Positions 19,958 to 27,983 of a DNA stretch of 64,000 nucleotides are shown here, piece after piece. Every line of letters begins with the position of its first letter. The first letter of the stretch is position 1. Origin of the DNA: CAVXZE01 sp964615365. Its GTDB lineage: Bacteria > Myxococcota_A > UBA9160 > UBA6930. The translations under genes and the position numbers were made by a program. The notes beneath the pieces were generated by a model. It made no database searches. It was not told where the DNA came from and saw only the letters and a list, made by a program, of their open reading frames with translations. Where the stretch lies: positions 1 to 64,000 of the forward strand of contig CAZTOU010000015.1 in assembly GCA_964615365.1 (NCBI GenBank), written 5' to 3'.

Positions 19958-20718
19958 GCGGCGGCGACGCCGCCTCCAGCGTCCCGGCGGCGAGCCGGAG
20001 AGAGACCCGGGGCGGGAGTCCGCTTCTGCTCTCCATCGAGTCGGCCACCCGCGTGATGAGCGTCGCTGTCCTCGAGGGAGAGACGCTGCTCGCCGAGATC
20101 AGCACCTTCGACGAGCGGGTCCACTCGGAGCGCCTGCTCCCCGCCATCGATCAGCTGCTGCGCATCGCGGAGCTCTCTCTCGACCAGATCGAGGCCTTTG
20201 CCGTCTCCATTGGGCCCGGCTCCTTCACCGGTCTGCGCATCGGCCTCGCGACCATGAAGGGTCTCGCCCACGGCTCCGATCGGCCCGCGGTCGCGGTGCC
20301 CAGCCTCGTCGCCCTGACGCTGGCAGCTTCCGGCGCGACCGGTCCCGTGGCGGCGCTGCTGGATGCCCGGCGGGACGAGGTCTACGCCGTCTGCCTCGAG
20401 GGGCCCGGTGAGATCGGGAGCCCACTGGTCGCGGACGCCGTCTTCAACGCCGCCGAGCTGGCGGCCGCCCTTCCGGACTCCTGCACCGTGGTGGTGGGCG
20501 AGGATGCCGAGGGGGTGGCCGGCGCCGCCGCGGAGCGGTCCGATGGGGGGATGGTGCTGCTTCCCGCGGCGCTCGGGCGGGCGCGCGCCTTCCACACCGG
20601 TCTTCTCGGTGTGCGCATGGTCGCCCTGGGTGCAGGAGAGCGGTCCGAGGATCTGGTGCCCCGCTACGTGCGAAGGGCGGAGGCCGAGGTCCGTCGCACC
20701 GGGGAGCGCTTCGAGTGA
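19939..20718 (+). CDS. tsaB: tRNA threonylcarbamoyladenosine biosynthesis protein TsaB
   Basis: Non-catalytic partner of TsaD in t6A37 tRNA modification; ASKHA fold. The conserved body starts LLLSIESATRVMSVAVLEG and includes HSERLLPAIDQLL and the GPGSFTGLRIGLATMKGLA loop. No ATG, GTG or TTG lies in frame close to the conserved start; the nearest is this GTG, 19 bp inside rseP, giving 259 residues with a roughly 30-residue extension. A rare start (CTG at about 20023) is an alternative. The gene is certain, the start is not. Confidence 0.85.
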   Translation: MGERALGGGDAASSVPAASRRETRGGSPLLLSIESATRVMSVAVLEGETLLAEISTFDERVHSERLLPAIDQLLRIAELSLDQIEAFAVSIGPGSFTGLRIGLATMKGLAHGSDRPAVAVPSLVALTLAASGATGPVAALLDARRDEVYAVCLEGPGEIGSPLVADAVFNAAELAAALPDSCTVVVGEDAEGVAGAAAERSDGGMVLLPAALGRARAFHTGLLGVRMVALGAGERSEDLVPRYVRRAEAEVRRTGERFE

Positions 20719-20780
20719 GCAACGAGTTTTGCCACACCTGGGCCGCGTGGTAACTTCGCGAGGTTACGAGGGAATTGGCC

Positions 20781-21470
20781 ATGGAAGGGTCTGAGACCCC
20801 GCCCCAGGTACCGCTCTTCGAGGAAAGGCTCACCCGGCCGTTCGCCCCCGACGTCTTGACGACCTCCCTGCCGATGATCGGGTTCGCCGGTGTCTGCCTC
20901 GCCCTCCAGTGGTGGGTTGCAGCGACCCTCGCGCTCGCCCTGGGGCTCTTCGCGGCCTTCTTCTTCCGCAACCCACCCCGGGGGATCCCCGGTGACGAGC
21001 TCACCGTGGTGGCGCCGGCCGACGGCCGCGTCATCGACGCGGGGGAGATCGAGACCGAGACGGGCACCAAGGCGCTCCGAATCGGGATCTTCCTCTCGAT
21101 CTTCGACGTCCACGTGAACCGCGCACCGGTCGCCGGACGGGTGCTCGCGAAGCAACGCTTCGGCGACGCGTACCTCGCCGCATTCAACAAGGCTGCGGAG
21201 CGGCGCAACGTGCGCTGCGCGATGACCCTCGAGACGGCGGGAGGCACCCGAGTGGACGTCGTGCAGATCACCGGGCTGATCGCTCGCCGCATCGTCAATC
21301 AGGCCGCCGTCGGCGAGTGGCTGGCGCGCGGGGTTCGCTACGGCATGATTCGGTTTGGCTCCCGCACGGATGTGGTGTTGCCGATCGGGAGCGAGGTGCG
21401 GGTCGCGGTCGGGGACCGGGTGAAGGGGGGCAGCAGCGTGATCGCGGTGTTGCAGGGAGATGCGACATGA
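20781..21470 (+). CDS. psd: Phosphatidylserine decarboxylase (short proenzyme type)
   Basis: Converts phosphatidylserine to phosphatidylethanolamine at the inner membrane. The 229 residues match the short PSD class. Two N-terminal hydrophobic segments (about 30-62) precede FFRNPPR, APADGRV and FLSIFDVHVNRAPVAGRV. The self-cleavage motif RFGSRTDVVLP places the pyruvoyl-forming Ser at residue 194. The ATG has GAGGGA seven bases upstream. The stop overlaps pssA (ATGA), which supplies its substrate. Confidence 0.95.
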   Translation: MEGSETPPQVPLFEERLTRPFAPDVLTTSLPMIGFAGVCLALQWWVAATLALALGLFAAFFFRNPPRGIPGDELTVVAPADGRVIDAGEIETETGTKALRIGIFLSIFDVHVNRAPVAGRVLAKQRFGDAYLAAFNKAAERRNVRCAMTLETAGGTRVDVVQITGLIARRIVNQAAVGEWLARGVRYGMIRFGSRTDVVLPIGSEVRVAVGDRVKGGSSVIAVLQGDAT

Positions 21471-22315
21471 CGATGCCTCGCGACGTCGCCGCGGTTCCGC
21501 CGCTCAAGGGCCGCCGGCGTCGCCGCCGCCGCGACCGGAAGAAGAGGCAGCGCGACTTCTCCACGCTGCTTCCCCACCTGCTCACCACGGGCAATCTGGC
21601 GGCCGGGTTCTACTCGATCACCCTCTCGGCCAGCGGCGACCTGGATCGCGCGGCCTTGATGATCATCGTCGCGGGGATCTGCGATCTGCTCGACGGCCGT
21701 CTGGCTCGCATGGCCGGTTCCACCAGCAAGTTCGGCGCCGAGTACGATTCCATTGCCGACACGGTCTCCTTCGGGGTGGCCCCCGCCATGCTCGCCTACA
21801 GCGCCGGGGTGCTCCAGGAGCTCGGCTGGACCGGCTGGGTGCTGGCCTTCACCTACACCGCTTGCGCGGCGCTCCGACTGGCCCGCTTCAACGTGCAGCC
21901 GGAGCGCTACAAGGGGCGATTCTACGGCCTCCCCAGCCCGGCCGCGGCGGGCATGGTGATGTCCTCGGTCTGGTTCGGTGGATTCCTGCGAGAGAGCGGG
22001 CTCGCCCTCGACCTCCCCGCCGTCTTCCTGGGTTTGGGGGTGGCGCTGCTGGGAGTTCTGATGGTGAGTCCGATTCCCTACCGGAGCTTCAAGGGAGTGC
22101 GGATCGGGCGCTCCTACCCCACGGTCGTCGTGATGGTGATCGCGTTCGCCGTGATTCTCTCCAAGCCGGCGGTGACCCTGTTCATCGCGGCCCTCCTCTA
22201 CGTGGGCTCCGGCCCGGCGGAGTGGTACTGGCGCTGGCGCACGGGTCGCGTGCTCCAGGAGGCAGAGAAGGTAGAGCCGCTTCCCGATCCCGAGACGCGA
22301 GGAACGACGTCATGA
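21467..22315 (+). CDS. pssA: CDP-diacylglycerol-serine O-phosphatidyltransferase
   Basis: Makes phosphatidylserine from CDP-diacylglycerol and serine in the membrane; 282 residues. A strongly basic N-terminus (RRRRRRRDRKKRQRD) precedes several membrane helices. The CDP-alcohol phosphotransferase signature is present as CDLLDGRLAR..GSTSKFGAEYDSIADTVSFG, in the order D-G-AR-G-D-D. Coupled to psd upstream and leuA downstream by ATGA overlaps. With psd it forms the phosphatidylethanolamine route. Confidence 0.95.
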   Translation: MTMPRDVAAVPPLKGRRRRRRRDRKKRQRDFSTLLPHLLTTGNLAAGFYSITLSASGDLDRAALMIIVAGICDLLDGRLARMAGSTSKFGAEYDSIADTVSFGVAPAMLAYSAGVLQELGWTGWVLAFTYTACAALRLARFNVQPERYKGRFYGLPSPAAAGMVMSSVWFGGFLRESGLALDLPAVFLGLGVALLGVLMVSPIPYRSFKGVRIGRSYPTVVVMVIAFAVILSKPAVTLFIAALLYVGSGPAEWYWRWRTGRVLQEAEKVEPLPDPETRGTTS

Positions 22316-23859
22316 GCGAAGATCGGATCCGCATCTTCGACACCACCCTGCGCGACGGCGAGCAGTCGCCGGGCTGCAGCATGAAGCTCGGCGAGAAGGT
22401 CCTGCTCGCCAGGCAACTCGAGAAGCTCGGCGTCGACGTCATCGAGGCCGGCTTTCCCATTGCGAGCGTGGGCGACTTCGAGTCGGTGCGCGCGATTGCC
22501 GAGGAGATCCGTGAGACCACCGTCGCCGGGCTCGCGCGCACCGCGAGCGCCGACATCGAGAAGGCCGCCCGGGCCCTCGAGCCGGCCGTGAAGCCCCGCA
22601 TCCACACCTTCATCGCGACCAGCGACCTCCACCTGGAGCACAAGCTGCGGATGTCCCGGGAGCAGGTGCTCGAGGAGGTGCGGCGGGCGGTGACGCAGGC
22701 CCGTCAGTACTGCGACGACGCGGAGTTCTCGGCGGAGGACGCGACCCGCTCCGAGTGGGACTATCTGGTCGAGGTCTTCACCGTCGCGCTGGAAGCTGGC
22801 GCCTCGACCCTGAACGTCCCCGACACGGTGGGGTACACGACCCCCATCGAGTACCACGACCTGATCCAGTATCTGCGCGAGAAGATCCCCGGTAGCGAGA
22901 AGGCGGTCTTCAGCCTGCACTGCCACAACGATCTGGGCCTCGCCGTCGCCAACAGCCTGGCGGCGATCCGCGCCGGCGCCCGCCAGGTCGAGTGCACGGT
23001 GAACGGGATCGGCGAACGCGCCGGCAACACCTCGATGGAAGAGGTGGTGATGGCGCTCGCCACCCGGCGCGAGGTCTACGACGGTCTCGAGACGCAGGTT
23101 CGAACCGACGAGATCTATCCGACCAGCCGCCTGCTCTCGAAGATCACCGGGGTCGCGGTGCAGCCGAACAAGGCGATCGTCGGCGAGAACGCCTTCGCCC
23201 ACGAGGCCGGCATCCACCAGGACGGCGTGCTCAAGGCCGCCATCACCTACGAGATCATGACGCCGCAGTCGATCGGGCGGGTGTCCAACGAGCTGGTGCT
23301 CGGCAAGCACTCGGGCCGCCACGCCTTCCGCGATCGCCTCGCCGACCTCGGCTTCGATGTCGAGGGAGACCAGTTCGACCAGGCCTTCCAGCGATTCAAG
23401 GATCTGGCGGACAAGAAGAAGTCCATCTACGTCGAAGACCTGGAGGCGATCCTGGCCGAGTCCGAGAGCTCCGAGGAAGACCGCTATCTCCTGGAAGACC
23501 TGGCCGTGGTGAGCGGGACCTTTGCCACGCCGACCGCGACGGTGGAGCTGACGGTGGACGGGCAGGTCAGGAAGACCTCCTGCATGGGAGACGGCCCGGT
23601 CGACGCCGTCTACAAGGCCATCGTCGAGCTCACCGAGAGCAACAGCGAGCTGATCCAGTTCCAGATCAAGGCGGTCACCGAGGGGATGGACGCCCAGGGC
23701 GAGGTGACCGTCACCCTCCAGGAGGGCGATCGGCGCGTAATCGGTCACGGGTCCCACACCGACATCATCGTCGCCAGCGGCAAGGCCTACATCCACGCCC
23801 TGAACCGGCTCGACTGGCACAAACGACGCCGCGGTCCGACTGATCTGAAGGGAATCTGA
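22312..23859 (+). CDS. leuA: 2-isopropylmalate synthase
   Basis: First committed step of leucine synthesis (acetyl-CoA plus 2-oxoisovalerate); 515 residues. The TIM-barrel domain shows FDTTLRDGEQSPG, HCHNDLGLAVANSLA (metal His residues) and NGIGERAGNTSMEEV; FAHEAGIHQDGVLK belongs to the linker. The C-terminal allosteric leucine-binding domain is intact (about 390-515), so feedback inhibition is expected. The ATG overlaps the pssA stop; the leucine genes share the phospholipid operon. Confidence 0.96.
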   Translation: MSEDRIRIFDTTLRDGEQSPGCSMKLGEKVLLARQLEKLGVDVIEAGFPIASVGDFESVRAIAEEIRETTVAGLARTASADIEKAARALEPAVKPRIHTFIATSDLHLEHKLRMSREQVLEEVRRAVTQARQYCDDAEFSAEDATRSEWDYLVEVFTVALEAGASTLNVPDTVGYTTPIEYHDLIQYLREKIPGSEKAVFSLHCHNDLGLAVANSLAAIRAGARQVECTVNGIGERAGNTSMEEVVMALATRREVYDGLETQVRTDEIYPTSRLLSKITGVAVQPNKAIVGENAFAHEAGIHQDGVLKAAITYEIMTPQSIGRVSNELVLGKHSGRHAFRDRLADLGFDVEGDQFDQAFQRFKDLADKKKSIYVEDLEAILAESESSEEDRYLLEDLAVVSGTFATPTATVELTVDGQVRKTSCMGDGPVDAVYKAIVELTESNSELIQFQIKAVTEGMDAQGEVTVTLQEGDRRVIGHGSHTDIIVASGKAYIHALNRLDWHKRRRGPTDLKGI

Positions 23860-23862
23860 GCT

Positions 23863-24945
23863 TTGGAACGAGTGCTACTACTCCCCGGCGACGGGATTGG
23901 TCCCGACGTCACCCGCGAAGCCCGCCGAGTCCTCGAGTTCGTGGCATCACGCCACGGTCTCGAGCTCTCCTGCCAGGAGGCGCTGATCGGCGGCGCCTCC
24001 CTCGACGCCTGCCAGTCGCCTCTCACCGACGAGGCGCTCTCCGAGGCCAAGCGGAGCCGGGCGGTGCTGCTCGGCGCCGTCGGCGGACCGCAGTGGGATG
24101 CCAATCCCATGGATCTTCGCCCCGAGGCGGGGCTGCTCCGCATCCGCAAGGAGCTGGGGCTTTTCGCGAACCTCCGTCCCGCCTGGGTATTCCCGGCACT
24201 CGCCGACGCTTCGACGCTGCGGAGAGAGGTGGTGGAGGGGATCGATCTGCTGGTGGTCCGCGAGCTGACCGGCGGCATCTACTTCGGCGAGCCCCGGGGC
24301 ACCGCGCTGGTGGAAGGTCGTCGCGAGTCCCGCAATACCATGGTCTACGACGAGGTCGAGATCTCCCGGATCACCCGCGTGGCCTTCGAAGCGGCGCGCC
24401 GTCGTCGCAGCCACGTGACACACGTCCACAAGGCCAACGTGCTCGACGTCTCTCAGCTCTGGGTGGAGGTCGTCGAGGAGGTGGCGAAAGACTACCCCGA
24501 CGTGGAGCTCGCCCACCAGCTGGTGGACTCCTGCGCCATGCTGCTGGTCCGGGATCCCGGGCGCTTCGACGTGATGGTCACGGGAAACCTCTTCGGCGAC
24601 ATCCTCTCCGACGAGGCGGCCATGATCAGCGGATCTCTCGGCATGCTCCCCTCGGCCAGCCTCGGCGAGGGGGGGATCGGCCTCTACGAGCCGGTCCACG
24701 GCTCCGCGCCGGACATCGCCGGCCAGGATCTGGCGAATCCGCTGGCGACGATTCTCTCCGTGGCGATGATGTTCGAGCACACCTTCGAGAACGCAGCCGC
24801 GGCTGGCGAGATCCGCGCCGCAGTCGACGCGGTCCTCGCAGACGGCCACCGCACTCAGGACCTGATCCTCGAAGAAGGCGCCGGCAACCCGGTGGGCTGC
24901 CGGGCGATGGGAGATCTGGTGCTCGAGCGACTGGACGCGACGTGA
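23863..24945 (+). CDS. leuB: 3-isopropylmalate dehydrogenase
   Basis: NAD-dependent oxidative decarboxylation of 3-isopropylmalate; 360 residues. The TTG start is supported by GAAGGGAA upstream and by the conserved LLPGDGIGPDVTREA. Metal and cofactor motifs: AVGGPQWD, ELTGGIYFGEPRG, TGNLFGDILSDEAAMISGSLGMLPSAS and EPVHGSAPDIAGQ. leuC and leuD are not in the window. The stop overlaps the next start (GTGA). Confidence 0.96.
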   Translation: MERVLLLPGDGIGPDVTREARRVLEFVASRHGLELSCQEALIGGASLDACQSPLTDEALSEAKRSRAVLLGAVGGPQWDANPMDLRPEAGLLRIRKELGLFANLRPAWVFPALADASTLRREVVEGIDLLVVRELTGGIYFGEPRGTALVEGRRESRNTMVYDEVEISRITRVAFEAARRRRSHVTHVHKANVLDVSQLWVEVVEEVAKDYPDVELAHQLVDSCAMLLVRDPGRFDVMVTGNLFGDILSDEAAMISGSLGMLPSASLGEGGIGLYEPVHGSAPDIAGQDLANPLATILSVAMMFEHTFENAAAAGEIRAAVDAVLADGHRTQDLILEEGAGNPVGCRAMGDLVLERLDAT

Positions 24946-25946
24946 CCGCTCGAGAGGGACTCCGGGTCGCGGTGATCGGCGCCACCGGGACGATGGGCAG
25001 CGATCTCCTCTCCGTGCTGGAGGCGCGGCGTTTCCCGATCTCGGAGCTGATTCCGGTCGCCACCGAGCGTTCCCTCGGCCGGTTCGTCGAGATTCACGGG
25101 CACTCGATTTCCGTCGAGACGGAGCTCTCCTCGCTCCGGAGCCTGGGCCTGGTCTTCGTGTGCGTTCCCGGCCGGGAAGCCTTCCAGTGGGTGCGCGCCG
25201 CGCTGCACGCCGAGGTTCCCTGCATCGATCTCTCCGGTGCCATGGAGAGTGCGCAGGAGGTGCCGCTTCTGGTGGCGAACCTGCAACCCGATCCCGTCGA
25301 TCTCCTGCAGCCGGTGATCGCGACGCCGGCCGGCTCCACCCTGGCCTGGTCCCTGGTGCTCGAGCCGATTCACCGGTACGCCGGGCTTCGCCGCGTCATC
25401 GGCACGGCCTTCGAGGCCGTGTCCGGAGCCGGAAGCGCCGGCATCGAGTCTCTCCGGGCCGAGGCGATTGCCCTGTTTGGCCAGCTCGAGGCCCCGGAGT
25501 CGACGGTCTTTCCGCACAGAATCGCCTTCAACTGCATTCCCATGGTGGGGGAGGCGGGTGAGGACGCGCAGACGGGCGCGGAGGAGGCCCTGGCGCGCGG
25601 TCTGCGCCGGATTCTCGGTGCCGATCTCCCGGTCGCGGTGACGGCGGTACGGGTGCCGACCTTCTCGGGAGCCGGCGCGAGCATCGCGGTGGAGGTCGCC
25701 GAGGATTTGAGCGTCACGGAGCTCCGAGAGCTGCTGGCCAAGTCGCCGGGAGTGAGCTTGCGCGACGAGGCGATGCCCTCGCCGACGATCCTGGAGGCCA
25801 CCGAGAGCGAGTCGGTGCTGGTGGGGCGAATCCGCCGGGATTCGAGCTCCGAGCGGGGGCTGCTCCTCTGGCTCGCTGCCGATCCCGTTCGACTGGCTGC
25901 CAGCAATGCCGTCCGGCTCGCCGAGAGCCGCTTCCACGTCTGCTGA
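24942..25946 (+). CDS. Aspartate-semialdehyde dehydrogenase-like protein lacking catalytic residues (USG-1 type)
   Basis: Fold of aspartate-semialdehyde dehydrogenase (334 residues; N-terminal VAVIGATGTMGSDLL nucleotide-binding loop), but probably not active. Where active enzymes have PNCST, this protein reads TPAGST, so the nucleophilic Cys is Gly. Where they have RVPV..GH, it reads RVPTFSGAGAS, so the catalytic His is missing too. Position between leuB and truA matches the E. coli usg-truA and Pseudomonas leuB-asd-usg-truA neighbourhoods. It is therefore best called a USG-1-like paralogue; its function is unknown. Confidence 0.8.
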   Translation: MTAREGLRVAVIGATGTMGSDLLSVLEARRFPISELIPVATERSLGRFVEIHGHSISVETELSSLRSLGLVFVCVPGREAFQWVRAALHAEVPCIDLSGAMESAQEVPLLVANLQPDPVDLLQPVIATPAGSTLAWSLVLEPIHRYAGLRRVIGTAFEAVSGAGSAGIESLRAEAIALFGQLEAPESTVFPHRIAFNCIPMVGEAGEDAQTGAEEALARGLRRILGADLPVAVTAVRVPTFSGAGASIAVEVAEDLSVTELRELLAKSPGVSLRDEAMPSPTILEATESESVLVGRIRRDSSSERGLLLWLAADPVRLAASNAVRLAESRFHVC

Positions 25947-25963
25947 GCCAGGGCCGGGGACAG

Positions 25964-26716
25964 GTGGCCACCTACCGCTTCACGCTCGAGTACGACGGCA
26001 CCGACTTCGAGGGCTGGCAGTCCCAGCCCGAGGGACATCGCACCGTTCAGGACAGCCTCGAGGCGGCGCTGCGACGGGTCACCGGCCAGAGCGTCCGGGT
26101 GATCGGAGCGGGGCGGACCGACGCCGGGGTTCACGCCGAGGGACAGGTGGCGAGCGCGGAGATCGAGCTCTCGATGGCGTGTTCCGAGCTTCACCGGGCC
26201 CTCAACACCGTCCTCCCCCGGGATCTGGCGGTAGTGGGGCTCGAGGAGCAGCCGGACGGCCTCCACGCCCAGCACGACGCCCGCTCCAAGCACTACGCCT
26301 ACCGGATCTGGAATGGTCCCTGGCCCTCCCCCTTGCGGCACCGGCGCAGCCATTGGCTGCGTGCTCCCCTCGACGTTCCAGCCATGAGCGCCGCGGCGCG
26401 TTGCCTCGAGGGGCGGCACGACTTCGCCTCCCTCCAGACGGCCGGCTCCGAGGTCCACGACACGGTTCGGACGCTGTACCGGGTCGAGGTCGCAGGGGAG
26501 CCCGGAGGGGAGATCCGCATCGACGTGGAGGGGTCCGGCTTCCTCCGGCACATGGTTCGCATCCTGGCGGGCATCCTGCTGGAGGTCGGCCGAGGACGCC
26601 TCGCGCCCGCGGCCGTCCCCTCTCTCCTGGCGGCGCGAGATCGCCGCGCCGCTCCTCCCACGGCTCCCGCGCAGGGCCTCACCCTGGTGCGGGTGGACTA
26701 CGGTTTTCGCCGGTAG
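25964..26716 (+). CDS. truA: tRNA pseudouridine(38-40) synthase
   Basis: Isomerises uridines 38-40 in the anticodon arm; 250 residues. The GTG follows a GGGGACAG Shine-Dalgarno region. Conserved YRFTLEYDGTDFEGWQSQP and the catalytic-Asp motif GAGRTDAGVHA (Asp53) are present, as is the C-terminal FLRHMVRILAGILLEVG. Last gene of the psd-pssA-leuA-leuB-usg-like-truA run. Confidence 0.96.
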   Translation: MATYRFTLEYDGTDFEGWQSQPEGHRTVQDSLEAALRRVTGQSVRVIGAGRTDAGVHAEGQVASAEIELSMACSELHRALNTVLPRDLAVVGLEEQPDGLHAQHDARSKHYAYRIWNGPWPSPLRHRRSHWLRAPLDVPAMSAAARCLEGRHDFASLQTAGSEVHDTVRTLYRVEVAGEPGGEIRIDVEGSGFLRHMVRILAGILLEVGRGRLAPAAVPSLLAARDRRAAPPTAPAQGLTLVRVDYGFRR

Positions 26717-26741
26717 CACGCGGTCTTACACGATCGCCAGC

Positions 26742-26770
26742 TTGACGAGTCGAGGCCCCTCGGCTAACGA
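26742..26770 (+). promoter_or_regulatory. Candidate sigma-70 promoter of rplM-rpsI
   Basis: TTGACG (26742-26747) is followed after 17 bp by TAACGA (26765-26770), 32 bp before the rplM ATG. The -35 is near consensus, the -10 is poor. Location at the start of a ribosomal protein operon supports it. Confidence 0.4.
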
Positions 26771-26802
26771 TTGCGGCCCGGACGCCAAGGAGAGCAGGAT
26801 TC

Positions 26803-27255
26803 ATGGGAGTCCAAGCCCATCGAGCCACGCAGAGTGCCAAGCCCGCGGAAATCGAGCGGCGCTGGTACGTGGTGGACGCCACCGACCAGGTGCTGGGCCG
26901 GTTGGCCACCCGCCTGGCGACCATCCTCAGGGGCAAGCACAAGCCCATCTTCACGCCCCACGTGGACACCGGCGACTTCGTGATCGTGGTCAACGCCGAG
27001 AAGGTGAAGCTCACCGGAAACAAGCGCGAGAACAAGACCTACTACCGCCACTCCGGATGGGTGGGCGGCCTGCGTTCGATCACCGCGGACAGGCTGCTCC
27101 GAGGCCCCCACGCGGATCGAGTGGTGCGAGAGGCGGTGCGGGGGATGCTCCCGAAGAACTCGCTCGGGAGGAAGATGCTCGGCAAACTCAAGGTCTACGC
27201 GGGCCCCGATCACCGCCACGCGGCCCAGAAGCCCGAGGAGCTCCAGCTTGATTGA
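26803..27255 (+). CDS. rplM: 50S ribosomal protein L13
   Basis: Large-subunit ribosomal protein, 150 residues. Core motifs: RRWYVVDATDQVLGRLATRLATIL, GDFVIVVNAEKVKLTGNK and MLPKNSLGRKMLGKLKVYAG. The N-terminal 15 residues extend slightly beyond the usual start; AGGAG lies just before the ATG. It overlaps rpsI by 8 bp, the standard L13-S9 pair. Confidence 0.97.
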   Translation: MGVQAHRATQSAKPAEIERRWYVVDATDQVLGRLATRLATILRGKHKPIFTPHVDTGDFVIVVNAEKVKLTGNKRENKTYYRHSGWVGGLRSITADRLLRGPHADRVVREAVRGMLPKNSLGRKMLGKLKVYAGPDHRHAAQKPEELQLD

Positions 27256-27646
27256 CGTACCCACCGAGGTCCTCGTGACCGGCAAGCGCAAGACGGCCGT
27301 CGCCAGGGTGAGGATGCGACTCGGCACCGGTCAGATCCTGGTGAACGGCAGATCTCCGGAGGAGTACTTCCCGAGGGACGCCCTGGTCGGGCTGGTCAAC
27401 CAGCCGATCGAGGTCGCCAGCGTGGGGGGTCGCTACGATGTGATCGCCCGCGTCAAGGGCGGCGGCGTTGCGGGACAGGCCGGGGCACTGCGCCACGGGA
27501 TCGCCCGGGCCATCGAGAAGCTCGATCCGAGCCAGCGAATCGCGCTCAAGCGAAGCGGGCTCCTCACGCGCGATGCGCGCAAGAAGGAGCGCAAGAAGTA
27601 CGGCCAGCGCGGGGCTCGCGCACGCTTCCAGTTCTCGAAGCGCTAG
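27248..27646 (+). CDS. rpsI: 30S ribosomal protein S9
   Basis: Small-subunit protein whose C-terminal tail reaches the P-site tRNA; 132 residues. The TTG start within the rplM end is backed by GAGGAG seven bases upstream. TGKRKTAVARVR, VKGGGVAGQAGALRHGIARA and the basic terminal KKYGQRGARARFQFSKR are canonical, including the terminal SKR. Confidence 0.96.
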   Translation: MIDVPTEVLVTGKRKTAVARVRMRLGTGQILVNGRSPEEYFPRDALVGLVNQPIEVASVGGRYDVIARVKGGGVAGQAGALRHGIARAIEKLDPSQRIALKRSGLLTRDARKKERKKYGQRGARARFQFSKR

Positions 27647-27779
27647 GCAAGCGCGAAGCGCGCGCAGCGAGGCGCAGCCGAGCGAAGTTCAGAAGGCTGG
27701 CTCTCCGTCCTCAAGCGCCCCGCTCGCCGCTCGCTGGCATCGCCCCGGGGCCGGACGAACGCCGTCTCGCGGGGAGAAA

Positions 27780-27807
27780 TTGACATCCCGGAGCGGCGGG
27801 TTATAAA
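27780..27807 (+). promoter_or_regulatory. Near-consensus sigma-70 promoter upstream of pyrG
   Basis: TTGACA (27780-27785), 16 bp, TATAAA (27802-27807): the best promoter match I see in the window. It would give a leader of about 165 nt before the pyrG ATG. The rest of the 27647-27983 gap holds GC-rich repeats after rpsI (GCAGCCGAGCG at 27674-27684) and no open gene that I can support. Confidence 0.75.
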
Positions 27808-27983
27808 CCACAAAACCGATTCACGGGTGAGAGACCATCCAACCGGCCTGGACTCGCAGTTCTTCCGAGGCGCGGGGGGCCGCGGCGTGACGAGCAGATC
27901 CGCCACGGACCCGAGGCAGGCCCTTCTCTCGCTATCGGCGGGGCGCGGGGCTCGGAGCGGCCGCAGTCGCGAGCTGGTGAGCC

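Noticed and set aside
27657..27779. Gene after rpsI
   Set aside because: Short Arg/Ser-rich frames only; the segment is GC-rich repetitive intergenic DNA before the pyrG promoter.
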